A stretch of DNA of 64,000 bases from Bifidobacteriaceae bacterium (GCA_031267825.1 JAIRYJ010000004.1:1-64000), one strand, 5' to 3'. Counted from the first letter of the stretch, positions 1 to 8,708 are shown. Notes: generated by a model not told the origin, from the sequence alone. Program-made: numbers and translations.

Positions 1-119
1 GCAGGATTAGAACCGTCAATCAAACGATTGGCGACAACCAGATGACGCAAGCCTTACGCGCTCAAAACGTGCGAGGCACCACATCAGGTTTCGCGCTCAC
101 TATTCTGTGAGGCACCTCG
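1..119. other. Sequence upstream of the CRISPR array (probable leader side)
   Basis: No gene can be called here. The stretch lies on the side of the array opposite its degenerate last repeat, and the repeat orientation matches the transcribed strand of E. coli type I-E repeats, so the leader should be here. One frame stays open from base 3 to a stop near base 110 and could be the tail of a gene that starts left of the window, but I do not recognise it. Confidence 0.4.
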
Positions 120-512
120 GCCGTCCCCGCGCAGGCGGGGGTAACCCCCATTCTGCTTGTCGCGTTTCCTGATTCCGATGGCCGTCCCCGCGCAGGCGGG
201 GGTAACCCCAACGTATGCCCGCGCTCACGCCTAGAAGCGTCGCCGCCCCCGCGCAGGCGGGGGTAACCCCCCGAGTTGACGAGTTGACCGCCGCCTGGAA
301 AAGCCGTCCCCGCGCAGGCGGGGGTAACCCCAACGTATGCCCGCGCTCACGCCTAGAAGCGTCGCCGCCCCCGCGCAGGCGGGGGTAACCCTTGAGGCAC
401 TACTGCCCCCAATTATGGAAATTAGCCGTCCCCGCGCAGGCGGGGGTAATCCGTCTATCGGGGGAGATACGAACTGGTCCTCAATGCCGTCCCCGCGCAT
501 GCGGGGTAACAC
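120..512 (+). CRISPR. Short type I-E-like CRISPR array, 7 repeats and 6 spacers
   Basis: Seven 28-base repeats begin at 120, 181, 242, 303, 364, 425 and 486, exactly 61 bases apart, separated by 33-base spacers. The consensus starts GCCGTCCCCGCGCAGG and ends GCGGGGGTAACCC, with a CCCCGC/GCGGGG stem, as in type I-E repeats. Repeats 3 and 5 share a T-to-C change at position 4. Repeat 6 ends AATCC. Repeat 7 is clearly decayed (one G lost, G-to-T, altered end), which marks the trailer. Spacers 2 (209-241) and 4 (331-363) are identical. No cas gene is present to the right, so the cas operon is either left of the window or absent. Type assignment rests on the repeat alone. Confidence 0.95.
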
Positions 513-1384
513 CGCCCTATTTCGCACCTGCGGTGGGGGAGAGGGTCGCGTAGCGGAGGCGGCACAGCTCTCTTCGCGGTGTGGGGGTTTCCGCGGTCAT
601 CAATTTGCCGCCGGGACAAACATCAGGCTCCAGCAACCGGGACAAACAACTGGCTCAGGTCTCGCCATCCAGCCAGTCAACCTGAAAGCCTGCCAGCGGA
701 TGCTTCAGAACGACAACGAAGCTGGCCATCAGACCGAGATGATGCTCACAGCGATCAAGCCGCGCCCGTCACGAGTCGAGATGATGTTCGCGGCGCTCAG
801 ACGGCGGTGTCGGGCTCCGCGCAGTTCGCGACGCGGATCGTCTGGGATCAGCGACGCGTCGAGGCCAGCGGCGCAAGGCGCACTGGTATCAACGGGCACG
901 TCAATCAGCCTGGCGTTAGGAGACGAACTGCCAGGGCGAGCGTCTAGTCGGAAGAGACAAGCGTCGAATGACGCAAGGCAGGCATTGAGTGGGACAAGGC
1001 AGGCGTCCAGTTGAACAGGCCAGGCGTCGAGTCGGCCGGGTCTGGCGCGAGCCGACGCGGAAGTAGCCGAAGCGGAGGCACAGAGCAGAACCCCGAACCA
1101 GAGGTCCGCCCCGTGGCAAAGCGCCGATAATGTACCTTATGTCCGATTCGTGCATTTCGCCCAGATAGGCCTCACAACGGTTCAATCAACACGCGCGGAC
1201 CCGAGTCTCTCTTCCCCGTCAAGCACCACTCCTAGATGGTCGCGGCCAGCGATTAACCCTGAAACCGGCCAGCGGTATCAGAAAAGTTCATCAGAAGCGC
1301 GTCAGTTCGTTGTCACGCATCGCGAGCCGCACATAACCACCAACCGCGCGAACCTGGCCGCCATCAGGCCGCGGCCACAGGGTC
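513..1384. other. Gene-poor stretch after the CRISPR array
   Basis: About 870 bases with no convincing gene. The open frames here run through CRISPR repeats or through tandem repeats and resemble no family. Short direct repeats are visible: CCGGGACAAACA followed by a CTGGCTC-like end, at 611 and again at 637, then the 21-base array at 940-1044. The left part may be the decayed end of the CRISPR locus. Confidence 0.6.
940..1044. repeat. Imperfect 21-base tandem repeat, five units
   Basis: Units start at 940, 961, 982, 1003 and 1024 and follow the pattern GCGTCNAGTNGGACAAGGCAG with changes in each copy. The period is a multiple of three, so the open frames crossing it give seven-residue repeats on both strands. 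I think this is a property of the DNA and not a coding sequence, because neither frame has a recognisable start context or family. Confidence 0.75.
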
Positions 1385-2167
1385 TCACCAGATCGGCCCG
1401 TTCTGGCCAGGCCCGCCAGGCTGGCGTTGACGTTCGGATTGCGCCTCTTCGCGGTTCTCAGCCCGCTCCCGGTCGGCTTCCAGGTTACGCTGGCGCAGCT
1501 CTTCTAGGGCGCGCTCAGTCTGGCTGGCCTCATCGGGCGCGCCGTCCGGCGGCGATCCATTGTTGCCCGGCGGAGCGGGGTTAGAAGGATCATCCTCGTC
1601 CGTTGATTCGTCAGGATCGGACGGATCATCGCCGTCTCGGCCACCTGACGGCTCATCTAATGCGGCAGTCTTGCCGTCAAGGCGCTCAATCGCTTGGCTG
1701 GCGGCCTCTAGCTGATCAACACAACCACCCTGGCGCAGTGTTTCGGATGCCTCCTGATAGAACTCGGCCGCATCCGCCACCAGGCCAGCCACCGCAGCGG
1801 TATCGCCTTGGGTCTCCTGAGCTAGCGACAGATTGGCCCGCACAGTGCACTGCCACGTGGCTGGAGTCACCTCAAGCGTGCCGGTCAGAACCGTTTCGGC
1901 TCTTTCCGCTTCGCCGCCAGCCAACACCGTTGTGCCCATGCCGAACAGCGGCTTCCAGCGTTCGAACGGCATCAGCCGGGCCGCCAAACGGTAACGCGCC
2001 TCTGCGCTGACCCAGTCACCGGCCTGATAAGCCCGCTCCGCAGCGGCGCCAAGACCAGCCACAACCAGGCAGTAAGCCGCCACCAAGCCCACCACAAGAC
2101 CGGCTGCCACCAGGCCCAGCCGCCATAGAGTCATCCACTCAGTGATCCGCCCGATCGTCCGCTTCAC
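1385..2167 (-). CDS. Membrane-anchored TPR-like protein of the MoxR/VWA operon (BatC-like)
   Basis: The 260-residue product has one membrane helix (about residues 15-45), an alanine-rich helical segment resembling one or two TPR units (about 45-145), an acidic Asp/Ser/Pro-rich linker and an Arg/Glu-rich charged end. I chose the GTG at 2167 because it forms a GTGA overlap with the stop of the upstream VWA gene; a longer start at 2197 is possible. In Bacteroides-type Bat operons the last genes encode TPR proteins next to VWA proteins, so a BatC/BatE-like scaffold role in the envelope is inferred. Last gene of the operon. Family membership is by context and shape, not by a diagnostic motif. Confidence 0.72.
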   Translation of the reverse strand: MKRTIGRITEWMTLWRLGLVAAGLVVGLVAAYCLVVAGLGAAAERAYQAGDWVSAEARYRLAARLMPFERWKPLFGMGTTVLAGGEAERAETVLTGTLEVTPATWQCTVRANLSLAQETQGDTAAVAGLVADAAEFYQEASETLRQGGCVDQLEAASQAIERLDGKTAALDEPSGGRDGDDPSDPDESTDEDDPSNPAPPGNNGSPPDGAPDEASQTERALEELRQRNLEADRERAENREEAQSERQRQPGGPGQNGPIW

Positions 2168-4338
2168 GATCCGGCCCCGGCCCCGCGACCAAACCATCCA
2201 CCAGGCCCGTCGTTAGATCCGCCCCCGGCCCTGCGACCAGACAAACGCCCAGCCCAGCTACCAGCCCGGCCACCAAGCCAGCGCCCCGTTCGCCCAGGTA
2301 CGCCTGTTCCACCAGGTCCAGCAGTTCCGCCTGTTCCGCCGGTTCCAGCCAACCGCACCGCACCTCCTTCGGGCCGGCCGATCAGTTTGGCTAAGCCGGT
2401 CGCCTTACGCCACCGCCCCACCAGAATGATCGTCTCCCAAACCACCAGCGGCGCCATCAGCGCCGCCAGCCAAGCGGCAACCGGACGGTCAACCTCGTCA
2501 GTTCGGTTGGTTGTCCGTTCCGGCAAGGCGCCATGCCACAGGGCCGACCAGACATCCTCCTGAGCTGACCGCTGGCTGTAGTCAACGCCTAGTTCTGAGG
2601 CGATTCGTTCCAGGGCCACCTGATCAATTCGCGAAACCGCGACTGAACCATCTGGCGCCGTGATGTATCCTTCCTCGTCCCAGCCGCCCACCAAACCCAT
2701 TTCGTTGGCCAACGCTGTGACATGGCCCCGCATTGGGCCACCAGCCTCAGTGCCGTAGCCGAGGACCGCTCCCCCATCCACTAAAGACGCCAAACCACCG
2801 AATGAACCCACCGGCGAGGCACTGGTTTGTTCGCCATCGCCGAGGTAATAGACCAACCGGGCGCGCTCCGGCCGTTGCGCCGCGGAGCGTTCCATCGCCT
2901 GGCTCAGAACCGGTAAGGCCGAGTCAATCGAAGACCCAGTGGCGTAGATCTCTGGAATTGGCCGAAGGGTCGTGGCGGCTGCCACAACTGCCCCAGCGTC
3001 GCTGGTCAAAGGCAGAATCAGATGTGTTTCGGTGTTGAAGGTGATGATCGACAAGCGCGCCCCAGCGTGATGCGAGGCAATCTCAGCTAAGTCGTTCTGG
3101 ACTCCGTCCAAACGTGGCCGGTCACCGTCCCAGTCTTCGGCCGCGACGGACGGTGAGGTGTCCACTAGAACCCAAACGTCGGCATCGACCGCTCTTTCGG
3201 CCAGATCTTCTTGCCCGACCGCCGGATTCCAAATGATTAACCCAGTCAACAAGACCAGCCCAGCCCGCCGCGAAACCACCCGCCAAACCGGACGGCCCTG
3301 CCATCCTCCCCCAATTAGCACCCCAAAAAGGCCTGTGACCAGCATAATTACCCCAACAAGAGGCTTGTCGTGGATGATCCGGCGGGGTTGGCCGGGGGTT
3401 TGGGCGGCCTGCTGTTCCATCACCGAATCAAGGATCCGTTCAACTGAGGTGCTGTCACCGGCGGCGTAGTAGCCGCCGCCAGTCAGCTCAGCTTGGCGGC
3501 GCAAATCGGCGAAGGCCTCCATTGTCCAATCGTCTGGTACACCGCCTGACCAGGAACTGTAATAGTCCTCCGGGCAGAGAGCGTAAACCTTGACTCCCAT
3601 TTGGCGGGCTAGTTCAGCGGCCTGAGTCAATGTCAGCAGTGGCGAGCCCTCAAGCATGTTGTCGGTCGCGAAAATGACGGACCGTGGGCGTTCAGTTTCG
3701 CGCTGGTCAAACAGGTCTAGGCAGGAAGCCAACCCGTCACCGGGGAGCGACGACCCTTCGCCCAATTCGGTGCCGGACATGTCTGGTGACAGGTCATCCG
3801 GCACGTTCCAGTAGTCGCCTTGTGTCATGGCGCTGGCCACAGCCTCGAATTGGCGCCGCATCGGGTCCAACACGCCATCAATGAACTGGTAGTCGTCAGT
3901 CAGGGGAAAGAGTGTCACCGATGATGAGTTGAACCAGGACATGGCTACGCGTTCACCGTCAAAGCCGCCGACGATCTGTTTGAACCGGTTTAGGACCGCG
4001 GCGTCAACTGGGAACATTGAACCGGACACGTCAAGGCAAAGCACCACGTCACGGCTGCGCAGCTCAGGCCAGACGGTTTCGGCTTGGGCGGGCCGGGCCG
4101 CCAGGAGGCTTGTCCCCAGGCCGGTTAGCAGCACCGACGCTAAAGCCACAATCGCTTTTGTACGATGCCGCCAAACGGCTCCCCGGAAAGCCGCCAGTCC
4201 CGCTAGCCGCGCGGTATTAGCCAGCCTGGTTGCCCCGGTTTGTTCCGTTCGCCGGTTGGCCCGCCGCCAGCCGACCACTATCCCGGCCGCCAGGCCGGCT
4301 AGTACCAGCGCCCCGAGCCACGGGTAGATCAGTGTCAT
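2164..4338 (-). CDS. Membrane protein with two VWA domains (BatA/BatB-like fusion)
   Basis: The 724-residue protein carries two von Willebrand A domains. The first has MIDAS motif DVSGS at 103-107, and the second has DTSPS at 393-397. Membrane helices lie near 5-22, 62-82, 325-345, 355-371 and 621-641. The last 65 residues are a Gly/Arg-rich tail. Separate BatA and BatB proteins each have one VWA domain between membrane helices, so this looks like a fusion or tandem duplication of the two. VWA proteins in MoxR operons are thought to bind metal and partner proteins and to be acted on by the MoxR ATPase. The start overlaps the preceding gene by ATGA and the stop overlaps the next gene by GTGA, suggesting translational coupling. 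Confidence 0.88.
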   Translation of the reverse strand: MTLIYPWLGALVLAGLAAGIVVGWRRANRRTEQTGATRLANTARLAGLAAFRGAVWRHRTKAIVALASVLLTGLGTSLLAARPAQAETVWPELRSRDVVLCLDVSGSMFPVDAAVLNRFKQIVGGFDGERVAMSWFNSSSVTLFPLTDDYQFIDGVLDPMRRQFEAVASAMTQGDYWNVPDDLSPDMSGTELGEGSSLPGDGLASCLDLFDQRETERPRSVIFATDNMLEGSPLLTLTQAAELARQMGVKVYALCPEDYYSSWSGGVPDDWTMEAFADLRRQAELTGGGYYAAGDSTSVERILDSVMEQQAAQTPGQPRRIIHDKPLVGVIMLVTGLFGVLIGGGWQGRPVWRVVSRRAGLVLLTGLIIWNPAVGQEDLAERAVDADVWVLVDTSPSVAAEDWDGDRPRLDGVQNDLAEIASHHAGARLSIITFNTETHLILPLTSDAGAVVAAATTLRPIPEIYATGSSIDSALPVLSQAMERSAAQRPERARLVYYLGDGEQTSASPVGSFGGLASLVDGGAVLGYGTEAGGPMRGHVTALANEMGLVGGWDEEGYITAPDGSVAVSRIDQVALERIASELGVDYSQRSAQEDVWSALWHGALPERTTNRTDEVDRPVAAWLAALMAPLVVWETIILVGRWRKATGLAKLIGRPEGGAVRLAGTGGTGGTAGPGGTGVPGRTGRWLGGRAGSWAGRLSGRRAGGGSNDGPGGWFGRGAGAGS

Positions 4339-4886
4339 TGGGTTACCGCCTGGCGGGCCCGGACGGCCAGGGCCGCCACATCACCTTTGCCTTTGACACC
4401 GAATTCGACCGGGTAGGCCAGTTCTATGACCTCAGCTAAGTGGCGCAGATCGTCCCGGATTTTGAAGTCAAGTAGCGTCATGGCGGCTGTTTCAACGCCA
4501 GCGAACCGCTTGATGACGGCCGCGATGCTTTGGGCGGCTGCCCGGTCAGTCATCCGGCCGGCTTGCCAGGCGGCTTCGATCGCGTTGATTTGTTCGGCTG
4601 CCACCTGTCCTGGGTTGAGTGGCTCCCCCAGCCTGGCGGCCGTCTCAGACCCATCTGGCCGCTCAGTCAACTCTGGCCGGTGCTTCGCCAGCCATCTGAC
4701 CAGGCCAAAGATCAGCCCACTGGCTAGCAGGATGATCCCTCCCACTAGCCACCAGTTGGACAGACCGACTGGTTCAACCAGGCCGATCAGCTCAGCCAGC
4801 GACACGCCGGGCGCCGGCAAGTCAGCCAGCCACACGTCAGCCAGCGACACGGTTTCAGGCAGGGCCATGGTTTCAGGTACCACCAT
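4335..4886 (-). CDS. DUF4381-like single-pass membrane protein
   Basis: With the ATG at 4886 the product is 183 residues: a short extracytoplasmic N-terminus, one membrane helix (about 45-63) and a helical cytoplasmic domain rich in Ala and Glu. DUF4381 proteins have this size and topology and sit between DUF58 and VWA genes in MoxR operons; this match is by layout. The open frame extends upstream to 5054, but that part lies inside the DUF58 gene. An AAAGG sequence precedes the ATG at 4886, which overlaps the DUF58 end by 14 bases; the ATG at 4865, just after that stop, is the alternative. It overlaps the next gene by ATGA. Confidence 0.75.
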   Translation of the reverse strand: MVVPETMALPETVSLADVWLADLPAPGVSLAELIGLVEPVGLSNWWLVGGIILLASGLIFGLVRWLAKHRPELTERPDGSETAARLGEPLNPGQVAAEQINAIEAAWQAGRMTDRAAAQSIAAVIKRFAGVETAAMTLLDFKIRDDLRHLAEVIELAYPVEFGVKGKGDVAALAVRARQAVTQ

Positions 4887-5775
4887 GACGGTGCCTTTGA
4901 AACAACCTGATGAGCGCCCCGACCAAATCATCGCGCCCATTGACTGACACCCGGGCGATCCCCTGCGAACCAAACATGTGTTCGATCCGCTCCGCCCTGG
5001 TCTGTCCGGCTCGCGCCTCAGCCCGCCGCAAGTCACTGTCAAACCAGATCTCATCAGGGATTTCTAAACCAGTCTCAACGTCATACGGGTTGACCGCTTG
5101 ATCTGTGCCGACCGCCATGTCGCCGATCTGCGCCACCATCACCTGGTGACGGGCATGCAACAAGCTTAACGAGCGTTCGGCTGTGGCTGGCAAGTCGGCA
5201 TCGTCCGCTATAAGTACCACAATGCCGCGCGGCAAACGCGCCTCGGCCGCCCGTTCCAACACCGCTGGCACCGACGAAATCGCACTGTTCGCCCGGTTCG
5301 CCTGGTCCTCTAACCGCCGCAAAACATGTTCAGCGTGGTCCCGTCCACCACCTGGGCGGATAACACAACGTTCGGCGGCGTCACCGAATACGGCACCAAC
5401 CACATCACCGTGGCGCACAGCCAACGCCGCGAACACTCCAGCCACATCAAGCGCAAGTTCAGCTTTAGTCGTTCCGTCCGGCGCCAGAGCCGTCATGGAA
5501 CGCCCAGTTGACACCACCAGAAGCAGATTAGTTTTGCGTTCCGCCTGGTATCGCCGCACTAACGGCCGTCCCGCCCGAGCTGTCGCCTTCCAGTCGATGT
5601 CAGCTACCGGATCGCCTGGCACATATTCCCGCAGGTCTTCAAAGTCAGTTCCTCGGCCCCGGAAAACTGACGCGTAACCGCCGTCTAGGACTGACCGCGC
5701 CCGGCGTTGGGCGTGGAGTTCAAGCAGAGCCAAGATGGCTTGGAGCCGTCCCGGCTGGGTTGTGCGGATCATCAT
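4873..5775 (-). CDS. DUF58 domain protein
   Basis: The 300-residue product shows the DUF58 signature at about residues 40-62, including GRGTDFEDLREYVPGD followed by IDW. The rest has a VWA-like fold with a Val-Ser-Thr-Gly-Arg-Ser stretch in place of a strict MIDAS motif. DUF58 proteins are encoded directly after MoxR ATPases across bacteria and are presumed partners of the ATPase and the VWA proteins; their biochemical role is not settled. No clear signal peptide or membrane helix is visible. The ATG overlaps the moxR stop by four bases, so the two are almost certainly co-translated. Confidence 0.92.
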   Translation of the reverse strand: MMIRTTQPGRLQAILALLELHAQRRARSVLDGGYASVFRGRGTDFEDLREYVPGDPVADIDWKATARAGRPLVRRYQAERKTNLLLVVSTGRSMTALAPDGTTKAELALDVAGVFAALAVRHGDVVGAVFGDAAERCVIRPGGGRDHAEHVLRRLEDQANRANSAISSVPAVLERAAEARLPRGIVVLIADDADLPATAERSLSLLHARHQVMVAQIGDMAVGTDQAVNPYDVETGLEIPDEIWFDSDLRRAEARAGQTRAERIEHMFGSQGIARVSVNGRDDLVGALIRLFQRHRHGGT

Positions 5776-6749
5776 GGCGCGGGCGTGGCGGCGAACAGCG
5801 CGTCAATCACCGTCTCTGGTGCGATCGCGTCCGCCACCGCTTCATAGGTCAGAATCAGACGGTGGCGTAAAACCAGGTAACGCAAGTATTTGACGTCATC
5901 TGGCAGCATGTGGTCACGTCCGGAGAGCAGCGCCACAGCCCGCCCAGCGGCTTGGAAAGCCAGCGACGCCCGCGGTGAAGCACCATATTCGACATACCGT
6001 CCAAGCGGACCAGCCACCCGGGCGGCGTTGCGGGTGGCGTCAACCAGCCGGACAACATAGTCCCGCACCGCCCGGTCAACATGGACCCGTTGGGCTAGTT
6101 GTTGTAGTTGGACGATGCCGTCCGGGCTGGTCACCGGATCAAGTCGGCCGAGCGGTCCCCCGGCTTGTTCCATGATGACGAGTTCTTCGGCCGGCGCCGG
6201 ATAGGTGATGACTTCTTTCAACAAGAAGCGGTCTAGTTGAGCTTCCGGCAACTCATAGGTGCCTTCTTGTTCGATCGGGTTCTGGGTCGCGAAAACGATG
6301 AACGGCTTGGGCAGATGGTGGACTTGCCCGGCCAGTGTGATCTGGCGTTCTTGCATTGATTCAAGCATCGCCGCTTGGGTCTTGGTGTTCGCCCGGTTGA
6401 TCTCATCAACTAGCACAAAATTGGCGTTGACCGGGCCGATCTCAGTGTGGAAGGTGGCCCGGGCGGCGTTGAAGACTTGCGTCCCAACAATGTCTGATGG
6501 CAGCAGATCTGGCGTGCATTGGATGCGTGAAAAGGTCCCGCCGCAAAGAGTGGCTAAGGTCCGGGCGGCGGTGGTTTTAGCTAAGCCTGGCACCGATTCG
6601 ATCAAGACGTGCCCGTCCGCCAACAAACCCGCCAACAACGACCACCATAAGGCGCGCTGCCCGACTACCCGGGTGGCGTAGGCCGCCGCCAGTGAATCAA
6701 CCAGTTTCTTGACTGCCGCCAGCTCATCCGGCGTGATTGGAACGGGCAT
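5772..6749 (-). CDS. MoxR-family AAA+ ATPase
   Basis: The 325-residue protein has the MoxR version of the Walker A loop (VPGLAKTT, 53-60), Walker B VLVDEI (112-117), and the family stretch ATQNPIEQEGTYELPEAQLD, then the C-terminal lid domain. MoxR ATPases act as chaperone-like factors that help assemble or activate protein complexes, often together with VWA proteins. First gene of the five-gene operon; the promoter should lie in the 87-base gap shared with the divergent thioesterase gene. Length and motifs are normal for the family. Its substrate here is unknown. Confidence 0.95.
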   Translation of the reverse strand: MPVPITPDELAAVKKLVDSLAAAYATRVVGQRALWWSLLAGLLADGHVLIESVPGLAKTTAARTLATLCGGTFSRIQCTPDLLPSDIVGTQVFNAARATFHTEIGPVNANFVLVDEINRANTKTQAAMLESMQERQITLAGQVHHLPKPFIVFATQNPIEQEGTYELPEAQLDRFLLKEVITYPAPAEELVIMEQAGGPLGRLDPVTSPDGIVQLQQLAQRVHVDRAVRDYVVRLVDATRNAARVAGPLGRYVEYGASPRASLAFQAAGRAVALLSGRDHMLPDDVKYLRYLVLRHRLILTYEAVADAIAPETVIDALFAATPAP

Positions 6750-6836
6750 GGTTATGACAATAGCCGCCTCAGGTTATCCGGCGGCGCGCCACCGGCTGGG
6801 CCAGCCGGACGTCACCTAACCCATTATGGTGACTGC

Positions 6837-7235
6837 ATGGTTGACGAAGGTGGCACGCTGGAACGCAAGCTCGACATTGAAATAACCGAACAAACCATTG
6901 ACCGAGTGGTTGGCCGGATGCCGGTCAGGGGTAACACTCAACCCCTAGGCAGGCTTCATGGTGGAGCCACCATGGCGCTTGGTGAGACGCTCGGTTCGCT
7001 TGCCGCCCAGTTGTACGCCGATACAACTGGGCGTCTGGCCGTCGGTGTTGACATCAACGGGACTCATCATGCCGCCGCCCGCAGCGGCCATGTCATTGGC
7101 ACGGCTGTGCCGCTGCATTTAGGTCAACGTGTTACCAGCCATGAGGTGACGGTCCGTGATTCTGATGGCCGCCTCGTCGCGACCATCAGAATCACCAACA
7201 TGATGATTGATCCAACCGATCCCCCTACTAGCTGA
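6837..7235 (+). CDS. Hotdog-fold acyl-CoA thioesterase (PaaI/MenI-like)
   Basis: The 132-residue protein is a single hotdog domain. The active-site region LGRLHGGATMALGET (37-51), with HGGA at 41-44 and Glu50, is typical of the PaaI/YdiI group that hydrolyses aryl- or hydroxynaphthoyl-CoA thioesters. Substrate cannot be decided; 1,4-dihydroxy-2-naphthoyl-CoA (menaquinone synthesis) or a phenylacetyl-type CoA are both possible. No menaquinone gene is nearby. It is divergent from moxR. An ATG at 6826 is out of frame, so 6837 is the start. Confidence 0.88.
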   Translation: MVDEGGTLERKLDIEITEQTIDRVVGRMPVRGNTQPLGRLHGGATMALGETLGSLAAQLYADTTGRLAVGVDINGTHHAAARSGHVIGTAVPLHLGQRVTSHEVTVRDSDGRLVATIRITNMMIDPTDPPTS

Positions 7236-7241
7236 GACCAA

Positions 7242-8696
7242 TCAGACCGCGGCGCTGAGCGCCGCCAAGTTACTGGCGAACCGGCTTGGTTCTGGCAGTA
7301 GTGAAACAACTAGCGCCCGCTCACCTGGAATGTTATAGAACCAGCCAGGATGGACCGCCAACTGGTGGTCCCGTAATAGGCGTAGCGCCAGATCGGCTTC
7401 GCCGTTTGGGGCGTCGATCACAGCCACCCAGCCCGCCTGTTGGCGCCGTGTCCGGCCTGGCCAGATGCTCCGCAGTCGCTCCAAGTTGGTCATGGTGCGA
7501 CGCCAGATCCGTTCAACGGTGGCGTTTTCCAGCTCAAGTAGTTCAGGCAGCGCCCCGGCTGGGGCCGCCCCAACTGACAAATAGGTGTCCGCCACCCGGT
7601 CAAGGGCAACCGCCGCCTCTTCAACCAGGTGGTCAGGGCCGTCAAGCCTGATCCAAGCGAGTTTGACGCCTGGCGCGGCCAACCGTTTGGACAATCCGTC
7701 TAACCTGGCGCTGAGGACCTCTCCCCCAGCCAAATGGCTTGCCCGGCCGCCGCGGCCGCCGCTGCCGACCGCCTTACGGCTGTCCACCGGGCCGCTTTGA
7801 CCATCGCTTCGGCTCTCACCGCCCTCAGCCGCGTCAGTCCGCCGCCCGTCGGCGCCCGGCCAGTCAAAATGGTCCGCTTCAACGTCTGGTTCTTCTTCCA
7901 AGCTGAACGGCCAAAACACTTCGTCAACTATTAGGGCCGCCCCAGTTGAGGCCGCCGCCCGCTGTAACGGACCGGGCGGGCAGTAAACCCCAGTCGGATT
8001 ACCAGGATTGACCGCCACAATCGCTTTGGCTGGAGCCGGGCCAGCATCACCCACCTGGGCCAGCCACCTCGCCGGGGCCGCTTGTGCCCCTTCGGCCCGC
8101 CGCCTGGCCGCGCCCACTTGTGCCCCTTCGGCCCGCCGAACAACCCGGCCAGAAGCAACCTCAAGGGTTCGCCGCCTGGCCAAGTCCGCCTCACTCACCT
8201 CGCCTGGCTGGTCGGCCAGTGGTACGCACCCGGCCGCCTCAGCCAGTGTTGACTGATCCATCACCCAGCCATCAACCGGCAAGTAATGAAACCAATAATC
8301 ACGGGTTTTCAACCCGGCCAAGGCGGCCAGCGGCTCAAGCAGCGGATAACCCGGCTGAGGCAGCGCCACAACATCACCGGGTAGCGTCAGCACCTGAAAC
8401 AACCAGGCGTAAGCCTCTGACGTTGACGCTGTCAGCCAATAACGCTCCGGGCTTGAACCGAAACGGTCAGCCAACGCCTGCCGAGCCTGAAGCGGACCAC
8501 GCGGATCTGGTTCATAAACCGGCTGGCGGGCCGCCCGGGCCAAGCATTGACCGACCTCCGGGGCGGTCAAACCGTGATGGCTCGGGTTAGTGTCCGTCAA
8601 ATCACGGGCCGCCGGATGTTTCAGGCGCTCCTCAGACCAGCTATTAAGCCGCCTTTGACCCAACCTGAGGCCGTAGCGCGGCACGGAGGACGGCAT
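7242..8696 (-). CDS. Class I/II PLP-dependent aminotransferase with low-complexity insertions
   Basis: The 484-residue protein has the fold-type I landmarks: NPGNPTG (230-236), the PLP-nitrogen Asp258 in VDEV, and the Schiff-base lysine in DGLSKRL (Lys337). It is 80-100 residues longer than usual because of two Arg/Ala/Gly-rich insertions, about 160-222 and 265-325. The first contains a 12-residue direct repeat (RRAEGAQ...) encoded by a 36-base DNA duplication at 8081-8138. The core motifs are intact, so it is probably active on an amino acid or keto acid; specificity is not evident. The neighbouring ogt gene ends 13 bases upstream on the same strand, suggesting co-transcription. Confidence 0.85.
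   Translation of the reverse strand: MPSSVPRYGLRLGQRRLNSWSEERLKHPAARDLTDTNPSHHGLTAPEVGQCLARAARQPVYEPDPRGPLQARQALADRFGSSPERYWLTASTSEAYAWLFQVLTLPGDVVALPQPGYPLLEPLAALAGLKTRDYWFHYLPVDGWVMDQSTLAEAAGCVPLADQPGEVSEADLARRRTLEVASGRVVRRAEGAQVGAARRRAEGAQAAPARWLAQVGDAGPAPAKAIVAVNPGNPTGVYCPPGPLQRAAASTGAALIVDEVFWPFSLEEEPDVEADHFDWPGADGRRTDAAEGGESRSDGQSGPVDSRKAVGSGGRGGRASHLAGGEVLSARLDGLSKRLAAPGVKLAWIRLDGPDHLVEEAAVALDRVADTYLSVGAAPAGALPELLELENATVERIWRRTMTNLERLRSIWPGRTRRQQAGWVAVIDAPNGEADLALRLLRDHQLAVHPGWFYNIPGERALVVSLLPEPSRFASNLAALSAAV
8081..8138. repeat. 36-base-period direct repeat inside the aminotransferase gene
   Basis: The 22-base block that starts CTTGTGCCCCTTCGG occurs at 8081-8102 and again at 8117-8138. 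The spacing of 36 bases keeps the frame and adds 12 residues to the protein. It lies in the first low-complexity insertion. Confidence 0.8.
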
Positions 8697-8708
8697 CGTC
8701 GGTTTAGC

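Noticed and set aside
100-527. Reverse-strand open frames rich in PPPARGR across the CRISPR array
   Set aside because: They are translations of the repeats; the repeat-spacer structure explains them fully.
337-1185. Forward 225-residue and reverse 89-residue frames over the gene-poor stretch
   Set aside because: They read through CRISPR repeats and the 21-base tandem repeat, have no family and no ribosome binding site.
2139-2363. Reverse frame beside the end of the double-VWA gene
   Set aside because: Low-complexity shadow of the Gly-rich tail region in another frame.
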